A DNA stretch of 64,000 nt, from assembly GCA_050299835.1 (NCBI GenBank), contig JBNKWP010000002.1:124001-188000 (forward strand). The letters are read 5' to 3'. The notes under the pieces were generated by a model. The model was not told where the DNA came from. It did no database searches and saw only the letters and a program-made list of their open reading frames with translations. The DNA comes from JAJDOD01 sp050299835. GTDB lineage: Bacteria; Pseudomonadota; Alphaproteobacteria; Rhodobacterales; Rhodobacteraceae. The position numbers and the translations under genes are program-made. How positions within the stretch are numbered: position 1 is the first letter of the stretch; every line of letters starts with the position of its first letter. Shown piece after piece: positions 61,672-64,000 of the stretch.

Positions 61672-63075
61672 ATGCAAAACGCCCGTTCCCAGCCCGACGT
61701 CGTTCAGCACCCCCAGCTCGACGACCTTGCGGTCGGCGCGTCGAAGCTGGGATTCGAAATCGTGGAGGTTTCGTCCTCACTTGACTGGATCGACGCTGAA
61801 ACTTCGGCTCAGCTTGATGCGCTCGACGAATTGAAATCCGGTGCAAGCCAGGTACTCGACGCCAATACCAAGGTCGGCGCATCGGTGGGAAAGGTCCGAC
61901 AGCAGTCGTCGGAAACCGCGGAAACCCTGGCAACGCTTGTTCGGGAATCTGCAACGACGGAACCACTGATTCACGCTTTGGCCGAATGGGTCGGCGGTCT
62001 TGAATCCCGCATCGGTCAGGTCGCAGAAATGCTGGCGGAAGTCCGAAAATCGAACACGCTCATCACCTCCATCGCCACCCAAGTGAACATCCTTGCCATC
62101 AACGCCAAGATAGAAGCGGCGCGCGCAGGCGAGTACGGACGTGGATTTGCCGTTGTCGCGGAAGAGGTGAATGCGCTGTCCAGAAACACCGGTGAAGCGG
62201 CCGAGAAAATCTCGCGCCAGGTCGAAGAACTCGATGGCTGGATCGGCTACCTTGCGAGAGAGACAGAAAAACACGGACAAAGCGTCACCGATGTCCGGTC
62301 AGGCACCGAACGCACAAGCGCCGCGATGGACAAGGCGAAAACCGCCGTGGAACATATGTCCGCCCTATCGCAGGAAATCGCGGAAAGTGCCGGCGCAGTT
62401 GAAAAAGCGGGAAACGGCTTTGCGCCGCGCCTGGCCCGGATAAGCGAAGGCGCGGCGGACAAGGCGGTTCGCGTGGCCGAGGCGCGCGATCGACTGCAAT
62501 CGCTCATCGAACTGTCGGAAGGCCTCGTTCAGGGAACCGTTGCCGCCGGAGGAATGACGCAGGATCAGCGCTTCATCGAACGGGTGACAGCGGATGCCGC
62601 CCAACTGGGTCAGTTGCTTGAAACCGCTGTCGAAAGCGGCGAGATCTCAATGTCTGAGCTGTTCGCTCGCGACTATTCACCGATTGCCGGCACCGATCCC
62701 GAACAGGTCATGGCCCCGTTCACCCTTCTGACCGACCGCATTTTTCCTGAAATGCAGGAAGCCGCGCTCGACATGGACGACCGGATCGTCTTCTGCGCTG
62801 CAGTTGCCACGGGCGGCTACCTTCCCACTCACAATCGGAAATTCGCAAAGCCCCAAGGCGATGACCCGGTATGGAATACGGCCAACTCCCGCAATCGACG
62901 CGTCTTCGATGATCGGGTGGGGGCCAAGGCCAGTTGGAATACGGAGCCGTTCCTGCTGCAGGTCTACCGCCGCGACATGGGCGGCGGGGAGTTTCGGATG
63001 ATGACGGACCTGTCCTCTCCGATCTTCGTCCAGGGCAGGCATTGGGGTGGATTGCGTCTCGCCTATCTCATCTGA
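61672..63075 (+). CDS. Soluble methyl-accepting chemotaxis-type receptor with C-terminal sensory region
   Basis: 467 residues without membrane segments. The MCP signalling hairpin is at about 128-175 (SIATQVNILAINAKIEAARA, GFAVVAEEVNALS) inside a long coiled coil. The C-terminal ~170 residues are a separate globular region (RRVFDDRVGAKAS, MMTDLSSPIFVQGRHWGGLR) resembling a Cache-like sensor in reverse order to the usual receptor. No che genes lie nearby. It may sense a cytosolic signal and feed a distant Che array. Confidence 0.85.
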   Translation: MQNARSQPDVVQHPQLDDLAVGASKLGFEIVEVSSSLDWIDAETSAQLDALDELKSGASQVLDANTKVGASVGKVRQQSSETAETLATLVRESATTEPLIHALAEWVGGLESRIGQVAEMLAEVRKSNTLITSIATQVNILAINAKIEAARAGEYGRGFAVVAEEVNALSRNTGEAAEKISRQVEELDGWIGYLARETEKHGQSVTDVRSGTERTSAAMDKAKTAVEHMSALSQEIAESAGAVEKAGNGFAPRLARISEGAADKAVRVAEARDRLQSLIELSEGLVQGTVAAGGMTQDQRFIERVTADAAQLGQLLETAVESGEISMSELFARDYSPIAGTDPEQVMAPFTLLTDRIFPEMQEAALDMDDRIVFCAAVATGGYLPTHNRKFAKPQGDDPVWNTANSRNRRVFDDRVGAKASWNTEPFLLQVYRRDMGGGEFRMMTDLSSPIFVQGRHWGGLRLAYLI

Positions 63076-63082
63076 AGCGACG

Positions 63083-63116
63083 AAAAAACCGCCGCACACC
63101 CGGACAGGGGCGGCGG
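63083..63116 (-). terminator. Intrinsic terminator of the LexA-box peptide gene
   Basis: CCGCCGC (63089-63095) pairs with GCGGCGG (63110-63116). On the minus strand the stem is followed by TTTTTT (complement of 63083-63088). It bounds a leftward transcript of only about 350 nt that includes the 39-residue ORF. Confidence 0.7.
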
Positions 63117-63250
63117 CGGCAAGTGGCGTATCTGGCAGATCACCGGTCGTGGCTCCGGGACAGGGAGCACGAGGGACAGATCGAAGCATCAGGCAGGCGA
63201 TGCGTTGGACCGGCTTTCCAGACCGCAGGCAGTAAAGGGGTGCGTTCGCT

Positions 63251-63370
63251 TCAGAACAGGCTGGGAAGCGACAGTCCGGCGAAGAAGATCACGACAAGCG
63301 CGGCGACACCGGCGAAGTCTTGCGGAAGCGTCGCGGCATTGCGGGCGATGGTATCTTTCAGGTCCTGCAT
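63251..63370 (-). CDS. 39-residue single-helix membrane peptide under a LexA box
   Basis: MQDLKDTIARNAATLPQDFA followed by a hydrophobic helix (GVAALVVIFFAGLSLPSLF) that runs to the last residue. The ATG at 63370 has AAGGA seven bases upstream. A LexA operator lies 90-100 bp upstream and a terminator 135 bp downstream, so it is a self-contained SOS-type unit. Size and layout recall SOS-induced membrane peptides such as TisB of E. coli or SidA of Caulobacter, but sequence similarity to them is not evident. Function as toxin, division inhibitor or membrane regulator is inference. Confidence 0.7.
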   Translation of the reverse strand: MQDLKDTIARNAATLPQDFAGVAALVVIFFAGLSLPSLF

Positions 63371-63458
63371 CTCAATTTCCTTCTTTTCGAGGATCAGGCC
63401 AGCCGGGCGGGGCTGTATCTGTTGCCTGATTGTTCTCAAATTTGAGGCGTCCTGTAAA

Positions 63459-63473
63459 GAACTTTTTGAGAAC
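63459..63473 (-). promoter_or_regulatory. LexA operator (SOS box) upstream of the 39-residue peptide gene
   Basis: GAAC-TTTTTGA-GAAC (minus strand GTTC-TCAAAAA-GTTC) matches the alphaproteobacterial LexA consensus GTTC-N7-GTTC exactly. It abuts a TTTACA -35-like hexamer with AACAAT 18 bp downstream. Two further copies of TTTGAGAAC flank it, one in the same orientation (63475-63483) and one inverted within the palindrome CTCAAATTTGAG (63435-63446). Confidence 0.75.
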
Positions 63474-63523
63474 ATTTGAGAACAAAGTCGGATTCTAGTG
63501 GAACACGTAAGGAACGCGCCGGG

Positions 63524-64000
63524 CTAACCCACGGAAATCATTTGGATCGCCTGGTCCTGCTCCATCAGCCACAGAAGTGTCCGCACCGCCTCCCCACGTT
63601 CCCCGCTCAACTCAGGGTTCACAGCGATCAGCGCCCGCGCGTCGTCCAGCGCCAGTTCCATCAGCCCGGTCTGCCGCTCCAGATCCGCGACCCTGAACCT
63701 CGGCAACCCGGACTGCACGGTCCCAAGAACGTCGCCCGCCCCCCGCATCGCCAAATCTTCTTCCGCGATCCGGAACCCGTCTTCGGTCTCCCGCATGATC
63801 TGCAACCGCTTCTGCCCGCTCTCGCTCAACGGCGTCTGGTAGAGCAGCAGGCAGGTCGATTGTTCCGCCCCGCGACCGACACGCCCCCGAAGCTGGTGCA
63901 ACTGCGCCAGCCCGAAACTCTCCGCCCCCTCGATCACCATGATGGAGGCATTCGGCACATCGACCCCCACCTCGATCACGGTTGTCGCCACCAGCACCTT
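63524..64000 (-). CDS. recG: ATP-dependent DNA helicase RecG, C-terminal part
   Basis: Branch-migrates stalled replication forks. Only the last 158 residues are in the window: helicase motifs V/VI ATTVIEVGVDVPNASIMVIE and QLHQLRGRVGRG, then the RecG C-terminal domain GFRIAEEDLAMRGAGDVLG. The gene continues beyond position 64000. It lies upstream of the LexA-box peptide on the same strand, with about 150 bp between them. Confidence 0.95.
   Translation of the reverse strand, partial: KVLVATTVIEVGVDVPNASIMVIEGAESFGLAQLHQLRGRVGRGAEQSTCLLLYQTPLSESGQKRLQIMRETEDGFRIAEEDLAMRGAGDVLGTVQSGLPRFRVADLERQTGLMELALDDARALIAVNPELSGERGEAVRTLLWLMEQDQAIQMISVG

Noticed and set aside
63470..63483. Second LexA box
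   Set aside because: GAAC-N6-GAAC has six instead of seven spacer bases, so it is treated as an extra half-site only.
1..64000. CRISPR array, prophage or insertion sequence
   Set aside because: No regularly spaced long direct repeats, no transposase or phage structural genes, and no target-site duplications were noticed.

Overview
The window is about 64 kb of GC-rich, densely packed DNA from an alphaproteobacterium, most likely a Rhodobacterales (Roseobacter-group) species. The evidence is the dusB-ntrB-ntrC-ntrY-ntrX cluster with σ54-loop-less NtrC and NtrX, a class II (B12-dependent) NrdJ, a plant-type DAHP synthase, the cytochrome c-bearing urate hydroxylase PuuD, a VPLPA-CTERM surface protein, a Hint-domain protein, a GTTC-N7-GTTC LexA box and a TTAA-N7-TTAA CtrA-type box. 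No prophage, insertion sequence or CRISPR array was seen; most of the window is chromosomal housekeeping.

Layout. 0-8 kb: 3'-truncated nrdJ, a VPLPA-CTERM protein, tRNA-Pro(TGG), DUF192 and double cold-shock genes, pdxH divergent from fabI, then gpt. 8-11.5 kb: a PpiD-like foldase translationally coupled to trpE. 11.5-16.8 kb: a urate/allantoin degradation island (ureidoglycine aminohydrolase, allA, puuE-uraD fusion, uraH, a lipoate-ligase-like protein, puuD) arranged around a divergent control region at 14.4 kb. 16.9-21.4 kb: a SYLF lipoprotein, a hydroxyacid dehydrogenase, a penicillin acylase and a small membrane protein. 21.4-37.7 kb: a long leftward block with hflX, hfq, trkH, trkA, then an intervening set (DUF7282 protein, ECF sigma/anti-sigma pair, cupin, soluble histidine kinase and single-domain response regulator), then ntrX-ntrY-ntrC-ntrB-dusB. 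37.8-42.8 kb: ispF-pgpA, a cinA-type amidohydrolase, amtB, an orphan short peptide-binding protein and a coiled-coil protein; this stretch contains several copies of a 12-bp palindrome CTGATATATCAG. 42.7-46.4 kb: DAHP synthase, Hint protein, GlxA-family regulator. 46.4-48.7 kb: a repeat-rich stretch with tandem mini-ORFs, then a copper locus (DUF2946 CutF-like leader ORF and a YcnI-PCuAC fusion). 48.8-64 kb: MFS transporter, zinc metallopeptidase, YqaA/DedA and DsbB, ABM monooxygenase, usg, gyrA, several small unknowns, trmFO, methyltransferase, gluQ, hisI, an Fe-S scaffold-like protein, a soluble chemotaxis receptor, a 39-residue membrane peptide behind a LexA box, and the 3' part of recG.

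The strongest leads for something under-described are the LexA-controlled one-helix membrane peptide (63.25-63.48 kb), the three-unit hairpin/SD/ATG repeat ending in a basic 59-residue ORF (46.5-46.9 kb), the CutF-like copper leader ORF in front of a fused copper chaperone (47.25-48.7 kb), and the CTGATATATCAG palindromes around amtB and the orphan binding protein. All functions are read from protein sequence by eye; no database search was run.
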